Assembly (NCBI RefSeq): GCF_026745355.1
Contig: NC_079209.1
Span: forward strand, 30,927,444 to 30,991,443
Source: Beta vulgaris subsp. vulgaris
Taxonomy: Eukaryota > Streptophyta > Magnoliopsida > Caryophyllales > Amaranthaceae
Length of the DNA: 64,000 nucleotides
Direction of reading: 5' to 3'
Within the stretch, counting starts at the first letter, position 1. The number at the start of each line of letters is the position of its first letter. Position numbers and translations under genes: made by a program. Positions 33,589 through 47,101 of the stretch are shown here, piece by piece. The notes under the pieces were generated by a model, which made no database searches, had not been told where the DNA came from, and saw nothing but the letters and a program-made list of their open reading frames with translations.

Positions 33589-36500
33589 ATCCATTATGTA
33601 AGTAGTCCGTCTACGCTGCCTTTCTCCTTCTCGATTTGCAATTCAACTGGTGCATTTAAAAACAATTAACAATACTTATTTTCCCCAGGAGGTGCAGGAT
33701 CTCCTACATTACACTGACCCCAACGTACACTAGAGGAGGGTGTATTCAAAATGTCTACGAAGCCTTTTTGAAATTCATGGTACATGTCCTACTTTCATGT
33801 GTAGTTACCTCTGCACTTATTGCATACCATTTGTACTTGATATTTAATGTATCCATCTCATAACACCACATTACTTTTCCCCTGCAGCTTCTAATTTTTT
33901 TGCTGTTTTGCTAGTTCTGGAAACTGCTCTGCTAAAAAGGAAAAAAACTTGACACTAAGGAAACATCCAAGTTATGTATATTTTTGTCAACTGTTTTCCC
34001 TTTTAGAACTAGCTATATAGTGAACACTATTTTGTGCTGTACTTCCTAGCACCTGTCTTAAAGGCTCACAGAACCTTTCTTATTGTAATTCTGGTTCTTG
34101 TTTTGTAACTGCAATGGTTTTGCATACACTTGAACCATAACATCCCTTCTATCAATATGTTTACCTCCAAACTGCAGCAATTCTTCCCTTCTAATCTTGT
34201 TGGTAATTTTTTTTTCCTCTCATCGATTTACAAGGTTTGATTTCACCAAATTCCTTTGTATTTGTTTGTTTAAGCGCTAAAAGAAAGGAACTCTTTACGC
34301 CATGTGTGGCATTCGAATTCGAAAAGTATGTCCTTATCTCCACTTATTCTTATAGATATGGCAGATTTGTTGGTAATTTCCTTTCTTTTTCTTCAATGAT
34401 TTATATGCACTTTTTAGTCTTTCTCCCCAAAGTCATGGTTCTGTTTTGGCTGGCTACGTATTGCAGTTTCTAAAGGCTTTTATTTCAGTGTATTATTATA
34501 GGATTTTGATCTTCAATTACATTTTTGTCAATGTTGATTCTATATAAATTTTGATGTTTTGGTGATGTTTCAAAGAGGAAGACGTGAAAGAAAGAGGGAT
34601 CGTTTTCTTTGAACCGAAACCCTAATCCTCACTCTAGGTAGTCTCTATCTTCCTTCCTTCCCTAATCTTTTCTCCTTATCTTTCCATCTTTGCTTCCTTT
34701 AGATTGTAGTCTTTACTTTGACTTCATTTAGATTTACCTTTGATTACCCATTGTTTAATTCTTAGAAATTATGATTGCTGGGATTTTCCATTTCATTTAG
34801 ATAATTTGTAGTCTCTCTAAGTGTTTAATTAGAAATGATGAGAAGAAACTTGGGTTCTGACCTGCTACAAGTATTTTATCTTAAGAGGAGAAAAAATGCC
34901 AATTTTGCATCACTTCTTGCTAGAAATTAGAATAATGATGAGAATAATGTAACCTGATATGCTGGGATGAGAAAAATGCCAATTTTGCATCACTTCTTGC
35001 TAGAAATTAAAAAATGCCAACGTTCTTAATCTCTCTCATTACTTCTTCTATTTTCTCCAATTTTTCTCTCTTCAAAAATAGAGGAAGAGTCTTTGCATCT
35101 ATTTTTATTTGTTCATTATGATTTACATGTTTTTTTAGCTACAACTTCCTTTTATCTACATCACTATTAAATTAATCTGGACTCTAGAACCTGTAAGTTA
35201 ATTAATCTGGATCTTTATACACATTGTGATTGATATGTTATTAAGGTGAGACACACTCATCTAATAAGCAATTAGCTAGAGCATAATTTACGCTTCCTCC
35301 ATGTATGGAAAGTTCACATCATTGCCTCATTTCAAGGTTTTGCATATATCATCAACAACCCCTCAGTTTGGGTCTTGCTGTGTAGAGGTTTTAAGCTATG
35401 TTTGGAGTAAAGCAAAATATTGAACTTAAAATGGCAAAATGGTATCCTACCAAGCATGAAAGATAATTTCACACACTCGGTTAGTGCTTTATACAACTAT
35501 GCTACTCTTCCCTTCACTAATCACTAATCACAAATCACTTTCATTGGATTATATAATTATTAATCACTAATCACTTTTATTGGATTGTGTAATCTTTTTT
35601 TATTGCTTATGAATGTTTACATTTGCTTTACTGCTTTTGAATTTAAACACATAAGAGAAAGTCACCTTAGTTATTGCTCTCTCTTTTCAGGAAAATGTCT
35701 ATCAATGTATTTTAAACAACAAGAGACTGGAGTGAGATAAGCGACTTATCTCTAAGTTTGGATTTCCTTATGAACTATTATTTCCTTTGAAGTCCTTTTG
35801 GCCTTCTTCTCAGAGTGAGAATTAATTGAATTGTGGATTGTTTTCTTTTACAGTTCATCGCTAACGTTGTTCTGCTACATTCTCTTATTTTCCTTTTTAA
35901 TGTTGGAAATTTGGAGCTAATCACTTTGTGTTCGTTGTTGCAATGGGGTACAAGTTTCCAGGGCTCGGTCTTTTGTTGTGGTTCTATTTTTCTTGCATAG
36001 ATGTAAGTGAGTTTTCGTCGTTTGTTTTCTATTTGCTAGGCGATTATTAAGTCTCTGTTTTTTGGCTATGTTTCTTTCGTGTGATTTAGAGCTTTCTTTT
36101 AACTTTTAAACAAAATTTTTACAACTGTCTCTATTCTTTTGCCCAAATTAAGGGCATTATTAGTTTCTTCAATGGATCAGAAACCTCATGGAGATGTGGG
36201 ACAGCCAGTATTAATAGTTATATAAGTTGGTGGTGTTGCCAACTCTTTTTAGTATTAATATAGCGAATATGACAGTAGCCTTAGGTTCTTTTGATGCTGG
36301 ATTGTTATATTTTGATGTTGTGGTCATATATCTCTTATGTCATGTCTCATTAATTGTTTATATATGATAATTAAGCCAACGAAAAAAAATATGTTGCTGT
36401 ATGGAAACTTCAGATTTCAGAAAAGGTAAACATAATTGGTGATTGTAATTTTCTTTAGCATAGAATCATTTTCAAGGCATCTAAATTTTAATTGCCTGCT

Positions 36501-37751
36501 TCCAAAAGAAGAAAGAGATCTGACTATAGACCAAGACTTGTGTGTGGCTCTCCTTTTTTGCAAAGATTTTGTCATGTTTTTTTGCAATTAACTGCTTGCC
36601 ATGATTTGTTGGTTAAAATAAGGTTGATTACTTGCAACAAGTACTTATTTGCCTTCTATTGCACACTATCTCTTAAAAGTACACTTACATTACTATTGAC
36701 CCTCCTTAACACCTTACCTATTGTCCTCTCCTACTATACACTTTATGTAAAAAGCATGGCACACACTACCCAAGTACAAAAGTCAGCCAAAAGTAAGACA
36801 GCTACTATTAGTAAAGTACTGTTAAACTTTTCTACTTTTACTCCTCCTTTTTTCTCTCCTACTGAACAATGGTCTATATTTAAAACATCTACTTCTTTTT
36901 CCAGAGCAACAATTAAAGCTCTTCACCAAATTCAAACGTTTCTTACTTGAGCAAAATACATCTCACACACCAACTGAAGGTAAGCTTCCTTCCTCAATTG
37001 TTTTTGCTTTAAATGTTTTAACCTATCTTTCTCTGTTTTTTGTCTTCTTCTCTTTATGCATTAATAGCTACTAAGTTAAAAACATGCTGTTACCATAATT
37101 GTTTGATCTTCACTTGCCATTCTTGCACACCCAAAGAATCTATCATGTCAAACATATAAATTGCAAAAAAACAGAAAACAAAAAAGGCAAACAAAACTGT
37201 TTTCAACTAACTTTCAAAACAAAAAGAAAGTTGTGTTGACAGCCAAAACCCTATCATCCTACGTATAAACTTCAACAAAAGTTAGGAAAATAAAGAAACA
37301 AAACTTTCCTGTTTTAGACCTTTCTAAAAAGAGAATACAAATTTTCTAAACACACATTCCTATACTTTCATGTTATAGTTGTTCTTGCATGCTACTAAAC
37401 GAACTTAGTCTTTTATATTTACTACTTGACTTAGTATTGCATCCCAAAGATTAATAGTGTAACAACAAACTATTTATAACAATTGACAGCTTTACAAGAT
37501 CTAACACAAAAAAGAGTCTTCCTTTAAAAGTTTAGTGATTTAACTAATTATTTACAACAAACTCTTTTTAACTAAGCTAAAATGGTTGTTTCGCTATTTC
37601 CGTGGCATAGTCAGAAATATTGGCAAGCCTTATGCACTGAAATTGACGTTTCCAACATCATATAGTTAGCCATGTCCTTCATTCAAATTAAATAAACTTA
37701 TTCAGATTTGTATGCTAATTCTAATGTACGATTAGTTTGCTTTGTTATAGG
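33589..37751. other. Helitron region between Rep-helicase and the RPA-like gene
   Basis: A 4.1-kb AT-rich, non-coding stretch. A 41-base direct repeat (GAGAAAAA-TGCCAATTTTGCATC...) occurs at 34889-34929 and 34969-35009. An open frame at 36492-36950 (152 codons) has no recognisable family and poor composition. The end of this region should hold the promoter and leader of the RPA-like gene. Confidence 0.5.
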
Positions 37752-40700
37752 ATGAAGCCAGAAAAAACCTACCTGGATAAGCTAACTCCTACAACTAAAG
37801 CTTACAAGGTCAAGGTTAAGCTCAAAGAAAAATCCCGCACTCTCATTTCACCTCACAAGAAAACTCGCTACAAACAACTAATCTTTGAAGATGAAAAGGT
37901 AAGGAATATTATTATGCATTCCCTACAAGTTTTTGCCTCATTTGTGTGTCTATAATCACTATATATACAGCTATCTTTTTTTTTAAAAAAAAATGCCTCG
38001 AACCATTTTAAATATACATTTCCAACCAGGGGCGGATCCAGGATTTCCGGTGAGGGGTAGCGTAGTTTTACGATATTATCGAATAAAAAAACTATGACTA
38101 ATGAATTCAAAATGTTACAAAATCCAAATACCACTTTGAAGTACTTAAATAGCATAAGAAAATTACGATTGTTTACGGCGCGTTTCATATTTCGAAACCG
38201 ATTTACAATTTCATCAATTTTTAGATCCAAAAACAAATCTTTTCTCAAGATAAGTAACTAAAATTTCATTTAGCAATTCATCCCTAGTACAAAAAGAAGT
38301 ATCAGATATTTGTCTCTTATTTTCTTTTCATGATTTTCACATACATTTATACAAATGTTACAAGAGTTTACTAATCAACTTAAGTAGTATATCACATTGT
38401 AAATTCCCAGTTCAACATGAGAATACGAAAAAGACTTCAACAACTCACTTCACCAATTATAATTCACTAGGTACTAACAATATTTTTATGATATGAAATT
38501 AGTAGCATTTTAAAGCCATAATCACCCAAAACTAAAAATAAGTTCAACTAGTTTAGATGGGCAGTTGGTGAATGAAAAACATCAACAAATTCAATCCGGG
38601 AAACTGGAAAAACTAGCTATTAGGATTGTGTACACAATTGCTTAACTAATAATGCTCAAACCCCACCAAATCTGTTAAAATTATTAAGAAGGTTTATCAA
38701 ATAATTCAAAAGCACACCATAATGATAAGATTAGAAAAGACTAACCAGTAATAAAACCCATGGAAACCTGATCAATTTATGCTTATCAATTCAAACAAAA
38801 TAAAATAATGGATTGAACTTTATACCTTCAGACTTCAATAACACACAAAATAAGAAATGAAGAAGAGCAGCAACAGGATAGAGAGAAAGAGAACACGGCA
38901 GCAACAATGGCATCACACGACATTAATACACCGGCCGAAGACAAAGTGACACTAGCTACCATAGCTACGAACCAAGAAAGAGAAATAGAACCTTCGAGAA
39001 ATTGGGTTTTCACTTTTCTCCTTTCAAATGTCAACCATTTTTATCCTAAGGGACGATTCCAACCTCTTAGAGATTATTGACGCCGGCATCGAAGCTTTCT
39101 CTACCAACTGTTCTAAGAGAGAGAAGATAGGGAGAGAGGCGGAAAAGAAGAGAGAGAAGCGGGAGGAGTTAGGGTTTGGCTGACCCATTGCACTGCACGC
39201 TTTGCTTTCTCTCTCTCTCTTTCTTTTTTTTTTTTTTTTTAGAAAAAACAGGGGTAGCACGTGCTACCCCTTGTTACTATGTGGCTCCGCCACTGTTTCC
39301 AACCAATTGTAAATTAGTTAAGTAAGTATCTACTATATACGTAACAAGGATGTTTGTTATTGCGAAAGATTTGGAGCAAAGTTCAAACCTTGATAGGAAT
39401 GTGTGGTTGAAATATGATCAAATTAGAGTTTTTATTTGAGCTCAGAGCTATAGTCTTGAAAAAGTTAGTGGTTTAAATGTTTAGAATAGAGGTTCATGAA
39501 CTTAGTGGTAAAGATGACTACTCTATCACCACCATGCATGTACAACTTAGAAAAAATCCCCAACCCATATATTATCTCAATATTCTTATTATTCATAATT
39601 TTTCCTTATAAAAAGTTCTGCACAGCATTGTTTAGTCCATGCCTACAATTAAAATATGTGTTTCCACACAGTGTTATGTTGAATATGCAAGTGTCTCTTT
39701 TAACATACGATTCACACTTCGTCTATTTTTGAGCACTATTTCTCTACCTTTTGATAACTTCTACAGGGGAACACAATGTGCGGTGCACTCTTTGAAAATC
39801 AAATTGATGAATTTGAAAATGTTTTGAAGAATGAGCATGAGTATGAAATTGTAAATGCTCCTCTAAAGCCAGTAGTAGGGCGTTATGCAACTAGACCTGA
39901 TGATTGCCAGATGAGCTTTGGTGGCCAAACATCAATCCAGCCAGTGGATCCTACAGCTGAGATAGTACCACCTGCCTACATTCCAATTGATGTTATCCCA
40001 CACACCAATGACCAAGACGACCGTTTTGGTACTTCTCATAACTATATTACTGTTTTAAACCTAAGCATATACCACTGCTTACACTCTTTGCAAATATTAT
40101 ACAGATGTATTGGGGATTGTTCTGTTTGTTGAAGATACACGTACAATAACAACCACCTATGGAGTGCAGCACCAAGTTCGTGAAATTATCGTAACAGACC
40201 ATAGGTGAGTTATCCTTCACTATCCCTTGGAATACTTCACAACTGAGGCCTGTTCCTAAAATGTGATTTAACTGTTTTGCAGCTCAGAGCAACCTTTAAC
40301 CATTTCAGCTTGGGACGATCTAACAGGCCATGAATGTGAACTACTCAAATCTTGGGCTGGGCCATCACTCATCGTCGGTTTCACATCTTTAAAGCCATCC
40401 AATCACAAAGGTCATAATACTGTACAAGTTGCCTTTGCAAAGATGCAAGACCACCTAACATAAACATGCTGTTCTTTCTTAACACCCCCCATTTCCTTTG
40501 ACATTCCCTAATAACTTTTATTTCTATACCACATTAATAATACAATCTAACTATACAACTATTTAAACCACAGTAGTAAAATTCATGGCGTTCATTAGAG
40601 ATTAGCCAATACAAAATGACAAACAAACTTAGTACATATGTCTACTTTTGATTTATTTGACTTGCCTTTCTCTACATGTTCTTTTTTAAAAGGAAACCAC

Positions 40701-42317
40701 TTAACTACACCTCAACCCCCTGTAGTTGGCTAATATATAGTTCAAAAACCACCACTACACATCTGCTTCTTCTCCAATGCACACATAATACTAAACAACA
40801 CAGCTTCCACCCTCTGCTTCATAACATTTTTTTGCAGGTTTCTCACTTTCAACAAGCATGGCAACCATGTTTAACCGGAACCCACCTGGAGAAAGAGCAG
40901 ATGCACTTCGCAAATGGTATTTCTACATGTTGATTTGCATACTTACAATTAGTTATGAAAAGAAATAACTTAACCCTAACTAACCTAAGCCTACTTAACC
41001 CTAACTAACCTAAGCCTACTTTCCCTTACAGGGCTGCAGAGAAACGTGAGCTTGTTGCTGATCGACTAGCACGTGTTGTTGCTGTGAGGAATCCACCAGA
41101 TCACATAGCCATCCTTACACTTGAAGAGATTAAGAAGAAGAAGGTAACATACAAACCTCAAAATCCCATGTTAATGCACAAATCTCTACCCGCAATTTCC
41201 CCAAAAAAGTTATAATTCTACATAGTTGAATCTTCCCTTGTGTGTAGGCATAGTTTGATCCTAAAACTTGACTTTCAATCTCGCGTTCTTACTTGTACCC
41301 CCCTACCAACAACTTCTTAACCACATGTTTGTGCGATTTTAACTACTGCTTACTATAACCTGCCCAACCAGTGCTTTATATACAGCTTTGCTTTATATTG
41401 CAGCCAGAGAATACTCTCCAAGAAGAAAAGTGCTGGGTCCGAGTTATTATACCTGAGCCTGACCGATCTAGAATTGTTCCATATATTGGGTGTAGCAACT
41501 GTGGCAAACGCGTTGAAGCAGAATCCGGTGAATCCTACACTTGCAAGTTCTGTGGAAAAGAAAAGTGCACCGCAATGCCAAGGTAAATAAACAAAATAAC
41601 CATTCCTAAACAGAGCATATAAAAGTTGCTCCTGCCAAACACTCATCTTATCTATGCTTTCTAACTCTTTGTCTGCTTATCAAACAGGATCACATTCAAG
41701 TTCGATGCTTGTGATGATACAGATGAAATGACATTCACGGCCTTCACCCAGGAATGTGAGGTGTTGTTCAAACAGCTAGCTACCGACATATATACACAAA
41801 TTGCCGATGTAAGCCTACCCTCCAAATAAAATCATTCGCCCCCAATTAAGCTACGATGCATAAGCTAATACTCACTAAAAAACATACATATATGTTCAGT
41901 CAATTAGTATCAAAATGTTTAATATTACTTTCATCAATACAGTGCATGCCAAAGGTTCCATTAACGTGACCATTCCTAACATGATCTATCAAATTCCATT
42001 AGCAACTGTTTTAACTTACACTTTGCAGCATAACCACTAATATTTCAAGCAAAGGCTTCCCCAAACCTACACCTACTGCATGTGTAAAGTAGCAGACTAT
42101 TATACCATGTACATTCCCATAGTATTAGAATGTTTAGTCTTTACTTCCCACAACAAAGTAACATTAATCCTTTGTTACATTTCAGGGCACCTTCAACTTT
42201 GAATGCATTGCTAAAGGGCTAAGCACTACCCACTTTCTTATGCAAATTGGCCCTGCAACTTCCCTTGCAAGAAGCAAGGTCCTTAGCTGGGTCCCTAAGA
42301 CCATCCGTTGGGAGTGA
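37752..42317 (+). CDS. RPA1-like single-strand DNA-binding protein of the Helitron
   Basis: Nine exons with GT..AG borders and matching phases: 37752-37898, 39767-40028, 40105-40204, 40283-40410, 40838-40916, 41032-41143, 41404-41582, 41688-41808 and 42186-42317. They total 1260 bases, giving 419 residues with no internal stop. The order is that of the RPA70 large subunit. A first OB fold spans exons 1-2. A second contains FVEDTRTI, REIIVTD and ISAWDDL. The C-terminal OB fold holds a zinc ribbon (IGCSNCGKRV ... YTCKFCG). Plant Helitrons commonly carry RPA1-like genes, presumably to coat the displaced single strand during rolling-circle transposition. A hAT element is inserted in intron 1 without harming splice sites. 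The ATG choice follows the family's short N-terminus. Confidence 0.9.
38027..39295. mobile_element. Non-autonomous hAT element in intron 1 of the RPA-like gene
   Basis: Ends are CAGGGGCGGATCCA and, inverted, CAGTGGCGGAGCCA, a common plant hAT terminus. A perfect 8-base target duplication TTTCCAAC lies at 38019-38026 and 39296-39303. GGGGTAGC words recur near both ends, including the palindrome GGGGTAGCACGTGCTACCCC at 39251-39270. No transposase domain seen. Confidence 0.92.
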
Positions 42318-45300
42318 CGCATTTGCTATCATTGAAGTTCTTTTTGCTTTTTTTGGTGGGTTTCTAATAGGAACACTTCCCCCTTTTGGTGATGTCTATG
42401 ACACTTAAGTTGTGTGTTCCTACAAGACACCTCAAGCACTCGCCATCTCAACATTAGCTCTTAGTTTACATAGGGCAGTGCTTAGCTATTCTACTTAACA
42501 TCACTTTATGTTGTATTTTTGCTACTGGTTTTGTGCACACTATGCTTATGAACCCCAGCACAAAAAACCGCTAATTGTAATAGTTTTCCAATGAAGGTAT
42601 AATATAACTCTATTAGTAGTACTTCCTTTGCATTTTACGGAACCCCCATTCGTATATTTCGCTATAAACCAGATTACCCACTACCCTTAGCACTTAGAAG
42701 TACTCAAGTACTTCCACCGTAACTACATTCCCCGGGCACTGTATACGCCTTAAGAACAAAAAAACTCCCCATAAGGACAATAATAGTTCCCCGTTTTAGA
42801 ATATGCAGCTTGATTTAAAATCTTAAGCTTATATATAGTATATTATATATAGTTTAGTTTAGATGCCTTCCACAAACGCTATAGCTCAAAAAAAAAAAAA
42901 TGCTATCTCTTCCCCAAAATGTTCACGCGCAATTGAGTTCAATCGGGTAATGTGAAAACAATAAGTAGCGGTCACTTAGAACCAGAGGTTCAAGGAAAAG
43001 TTGGTTGCAAATTAATTTTGCATCTAAATAAACACTTTCAAATAAAGTAACAACACTGATTATTATGCTCCTAAAAGCACACACTCTATAAACATTTTAT
43101 GTCCTACATTTACTTTAGATTGAGTATTTTATATACACATTCCAATACTATAGCATTAAGTTACTTGACTACACTATTACTTGCAAACGCCTATTTAGGA
43201 TTGCTTAAAGTTCAAAACTATACGCAATTAGACATCCAGATCCACAACTCGACTAAACTTGAATGAAATCGCTATGCTCCTTTTTTACAAATAAAGAAGA
43301 AGAAAAACACATTTGATTGTTTGCATTCAAATTCAATCAAACTCAAATTACTAACATTCTTAATCCGTACAAAATCCAATTGATACGAAAGCTACTGCAC
43401 AAAACAATTCTGCTCTACCATACTATCTAACAGCCTATTCTTCCCAACTTATTTTCGGTTCAGTTCGGATCGATTCAAATCCAATAAGTTAAGTTTAACT
43501 CATTTAAATTTAGTTCAATTCAATTTAGCCCTTGTTCTTTTAAGCAAAAAACAATTAAACTTAACTAAACTAACCTTAACCAAACTGAACTAGGCTAAAC
43601 TAAACAGAACTAAATTAAATTAACTTGAATGTACTAAATATATAAATAGTATTTTAACCAATAATAATATGCATATTAAATAAGAATTATAATCATAGGT
43701 AAGAATGATGAATAATAATAATAATATTAATCAATAATAATAGTAATACTACTAATAATAATAATAATAAGAATAATAATAATAATAATAATACTACTAA
43801 TGTGAGAACTAATAATAGCAACCATAGCGATGTTCAACTAAACGGTAAACATTAGTTAGCGGTGTGCGTAAAAAAAACAACTAAAAAAATGGTTCATATA
43901 GATTGGAAATGTTGTTGTTGTAAAAGGTTTTATAGTACGACTATCAAACCGATTAAAGACAAGGTCAAACTTGGCATTTACCAGTTTGTTTTTGTAATAA
44001 TTGGGAAATTGAAAAAGTGACATTGGTTTTTTTTTGTCTGCATAGTTAATAAGCCTTAGTTTTAAAGGCAATCACTTACAAAGCTATTTACAAACCAGCA
44101 AAATGATTTCCAACTTCTCCTCTTCCTACATATGAGTGTTCTATTGTTTGCCCAAAAAAGAATACACTTTCACCTAGCAATTGCATACATATTTCCATAC
44201 TAAATTAACCACTGTACATTTGCCTTCATAGTCCCCCAAAAAAGCAAAAAAAGGAAATACTGCTCATGTTCAGCATGTTGGAGAAGCTAACGATCTTTTG
44301 CTCTTCTTTGTTGAATGCCTGCTATTGGGGTTCGTTTGAAAGCTACAAGAAGATGTAGACAATTAGTAAGCAAATATAACTAATGAAGTATAGCAACTTG
44401 GAGTGGTTATAAAAAGCAGAAATGTTATGTAACAAGAAATGACAGACACCAAGAGATGAAAGTGAAGGAAAATAAAAAAACGAACAATCAAATAGGAATG
44501 TTATGTAACAATCAAATTACAGACACCAAGACCTAAGGGTGTAATTAATTCAGCTGCCTTGCCGCTGTGCCCCTTGCTAAGAGACTGATAGACCTTGATA
44601 AGCTAAAGTTAAGCTTAGCATATGGAACACATCAAATAGGAATGTTTAGTTCAAAAGCTAACAAACACTAAACTCATTCTTAGAACTAATAAGATCTATA
44701 GTTACTAACTTACTATGCATTGGCCTAATCAGGAGGTTTCATCAATTGATATCCATCAATGTACAAACATTCAAGCTAAGATGCACGAACAATAAAGAAA
44801 GTAACAGCATTTAGTTGTAAGCAAATAATCTAGATCTCATGAAATCTTACTTGAAGCCTCATATTCTAAGACAAGATCAACTCCAGATACACCAACATTT
44901 ACAAATTACAATCACAACAACACTTCCCTCTTCTCCATATTTAACATAAATTATTCAAGCAGAATTAAAAATAGGAATTCACTAAAAGTACAAGTGTAGA
45001 CGAAAATTTTAAAAAATAGTGATGAACTTAAATTCAATGACTAACATTTTGCTCAATTTCAAGCATCTTCAACACTTTCAAGTTCACCTTTCGCTTTCTA
45101 TAATTGGAGTTAAAATCATACAACCAAAAACAAATTTTAAAACAATAATAGATCGGGAAACAAGAAATCAAACCCAAATCAGACACACAATACTACTCAA
45201 CTACATTAAATCAAATCTAACATAATTCAACCAAGACGCCATCACCACAACATAATTCAACCAAGATGCCATAACCACAACATAAACAACACCATCAACT

Positions 45301-45429
45301 ACATTAAATCAAATCTCGAGTCCTAACTTTTCATCAAACATGTGTTGCTCAACTACATTAAAAAATGCTAAATAGTTTAAACTCAAGCATAAATGTATTT
45401 ACTCTATGGGATTATACTCATACCTAAGG
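42318..45429. other. Helitron 3' half: non-coding
   Basis: AT-rich, no gene supported. Contains the AAT microsatellite at 43709-43800, and near 45190-45370 short repeats (CATAATTCAACCAAGAYGCC twice, CTCAACTACATTAAA three times). Confidence 0.55.
43709..43800. repeat. (AAT)n microsatellite
   Basis: Imperfect AAT/AATAAT run of about 90 bases with a few interruptions such as ATACTACT. Confidence 0.95.
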
Positions 45430-46119
45430 CTAATTTGCCTTTTTGCATACAAAAAAGCAGGGCATGTCGTCAGAGTCTTGATCATCAGGGTCTTCATTGT
45501 CGGAGTCTTCATCGTCGGAGTCTTCATCATCGCAGCCTTCGTCAGCAGACCATTCAATGTAGTCGGAGTCTTCGGAACAATAATTTATAGGATAGGCAGG
45601 ATGTAATTCCCCATCACTACCCTCAAAATACATATCAGCCGGTTTGCGATGTACCTTAAATGAACCACTCCCAATGTGTCGGCTTCCCGATTGCAATTTC
45701 TCCTTTTTAACTGGATTTCCTGTGTTTGGTATCGGTGTTTCAAACATTTTTTCTTTGCCCTTCCCTATGGGTGTTTTTTTTTGCACTTTCTCTTTCCATT
45801 TACCAGAATTCGGTTCACGAATACTTATGCCCTATTCTGGTTCGTGTGTGGGAAGACGTGCTTTCGCGAGTCGGGGTAATGGGGACCTAAAAGGAGGGAC
45901 ACCGAATTTTCTTTCAGCTTCTTCCATAACTTCTTGCAATGCTTCGAGCGATTTCTTGCTCAATTGTTTGCCTGCTTCGCGAGAATAGTACAGTTTCCAG
46001 GCGTACGGACTGCCGTCGCAGATTGCGTTTGCAAGAAGCCTACAGAGGTGAGCTTCTTCTTCTGTTTCAGCAGCAGTGGCTGCTTTCCTCAGTGGATCTA
46101 TGTTTATGAAAGATGCCAT
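45430..46119 (-). pseudogene. Acidic-tailed hypothetical protein, one in-frame stop
   Basis: Minus-strand frame from ATG at 46119 to TAA at 45430, 229 codons plus stop, with a single TAG at 45832-45834, most simply a CAG changed to TAG. The N-terminal half is helical (EEEAHLCRLLANAICDG, LSKKSLEALQEVMEEAERKFG). The middle is Lys-rich. The C-terminus is an Asp/Glu/Ser run built from a GAYGAxGAxTCxGAx minisatellite (45466-45540). Such acidic tails occur in histone chaperones and other nuclear proteins, but I do not recognise the family. It lies antisense to the other Helitron genes, so it may be cargo or a captured host gene. Confidence 0.6.
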
Positions 46120-46540
46120 TTTTTGTGGAGAATTTTAGGGTAAAAAAGTTTGGAAGGAAGGTGAAGAACATGAACAGAGAAGAAGGAAAGGGTTTGGGGA
46201 TGGAGGTTTCAAGCTTTTCGGTTTTACATTGGCTTTTAAGGAAAGGTATTTGTATAAAGCGTTTGTTTTTTGTTTTGCATTGGGTATTAGTTATAATTAA
46301 CGCACACTTTGCTAGAATTTCCTTTTGAATTAAGTGGCCTTCTAATAGAAACATCAACCTTTCGTTTTATTTGTAAAAAAAACAAGTCATGTATTCCTAT
46401 GCAACACCCCTACTGCACTAGCATCAACTCATGAAATTTGTACTCCTAACTTTTCTGTTTTATCTTATCAAGTTGGACTAACTATTTAAAGTTCAATTAA
46501 CTATGTTTATTTAGTTGAATTCCACAATGACACCCAACAA

Positions 46541-46626
46541 ATTACGAATTACGAATAATTTGTACTAATTACAGCCAACAAATTACGAATATCACAATAA
46601 CACTATTTTGGGGTGCCGCGCGCGTA
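46541..46626 (+). repeat. Partial second copy of the Helitron 3' terminus
   Basis: ACACTATTTTGGGGTGCCGCGCGCGTAGG repeats the sequence just before the true end at 47080-47113, together with ~40 upstream bases, but stops after the left arm and loop of the hairpin. It lacks the right arm and CTAG. Confidence 0.75.
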
Positions 46627-47101
46627 GGAAGAAAACAAATTCACAAGCATTTCTAAAATGCAAACCGTTTATGGAGATATGCTAACATTGCAAACTTATC
46701 AACAATAACTTCTACATTTGCCTTTTTTTGTCTTTAAAATCATTAACATCTTGCCTACATTGCTCTAACCAGGAGCATGAGTCTTATAGACTTAAAGTTA
46801 TCCAAATTGCGCAAATTCTACAATATCTGTAACACAATAAACATACATCTACACTTTGTTTCATAGCGTGCAAAACCATTTTACTATTTTGAGGCACCTA
46901 ATCGACTACAAATAGCACCATTTTACTATTTCGGATAATAATACAATGCATACAAAAACATGTAGCTGTGTGATCAGTCTTAGTTCAAACACATATTCTC
47001 CGTGGTGTGTTTACCACCTATTTAAAATCAATTGCAGACAAATGGTACCATACTAATTACACCTAAGGAATTATGAATAACAATTACACTATTTTGGGGT
47101 G

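Noticed and set aside
36492..36950. 152-codon frame between Rep-helicase and RPA in the Helitron
   Set aside because: No family resemblance, AT-driven composition and no conserved-looking motifs; not supported as a gene.
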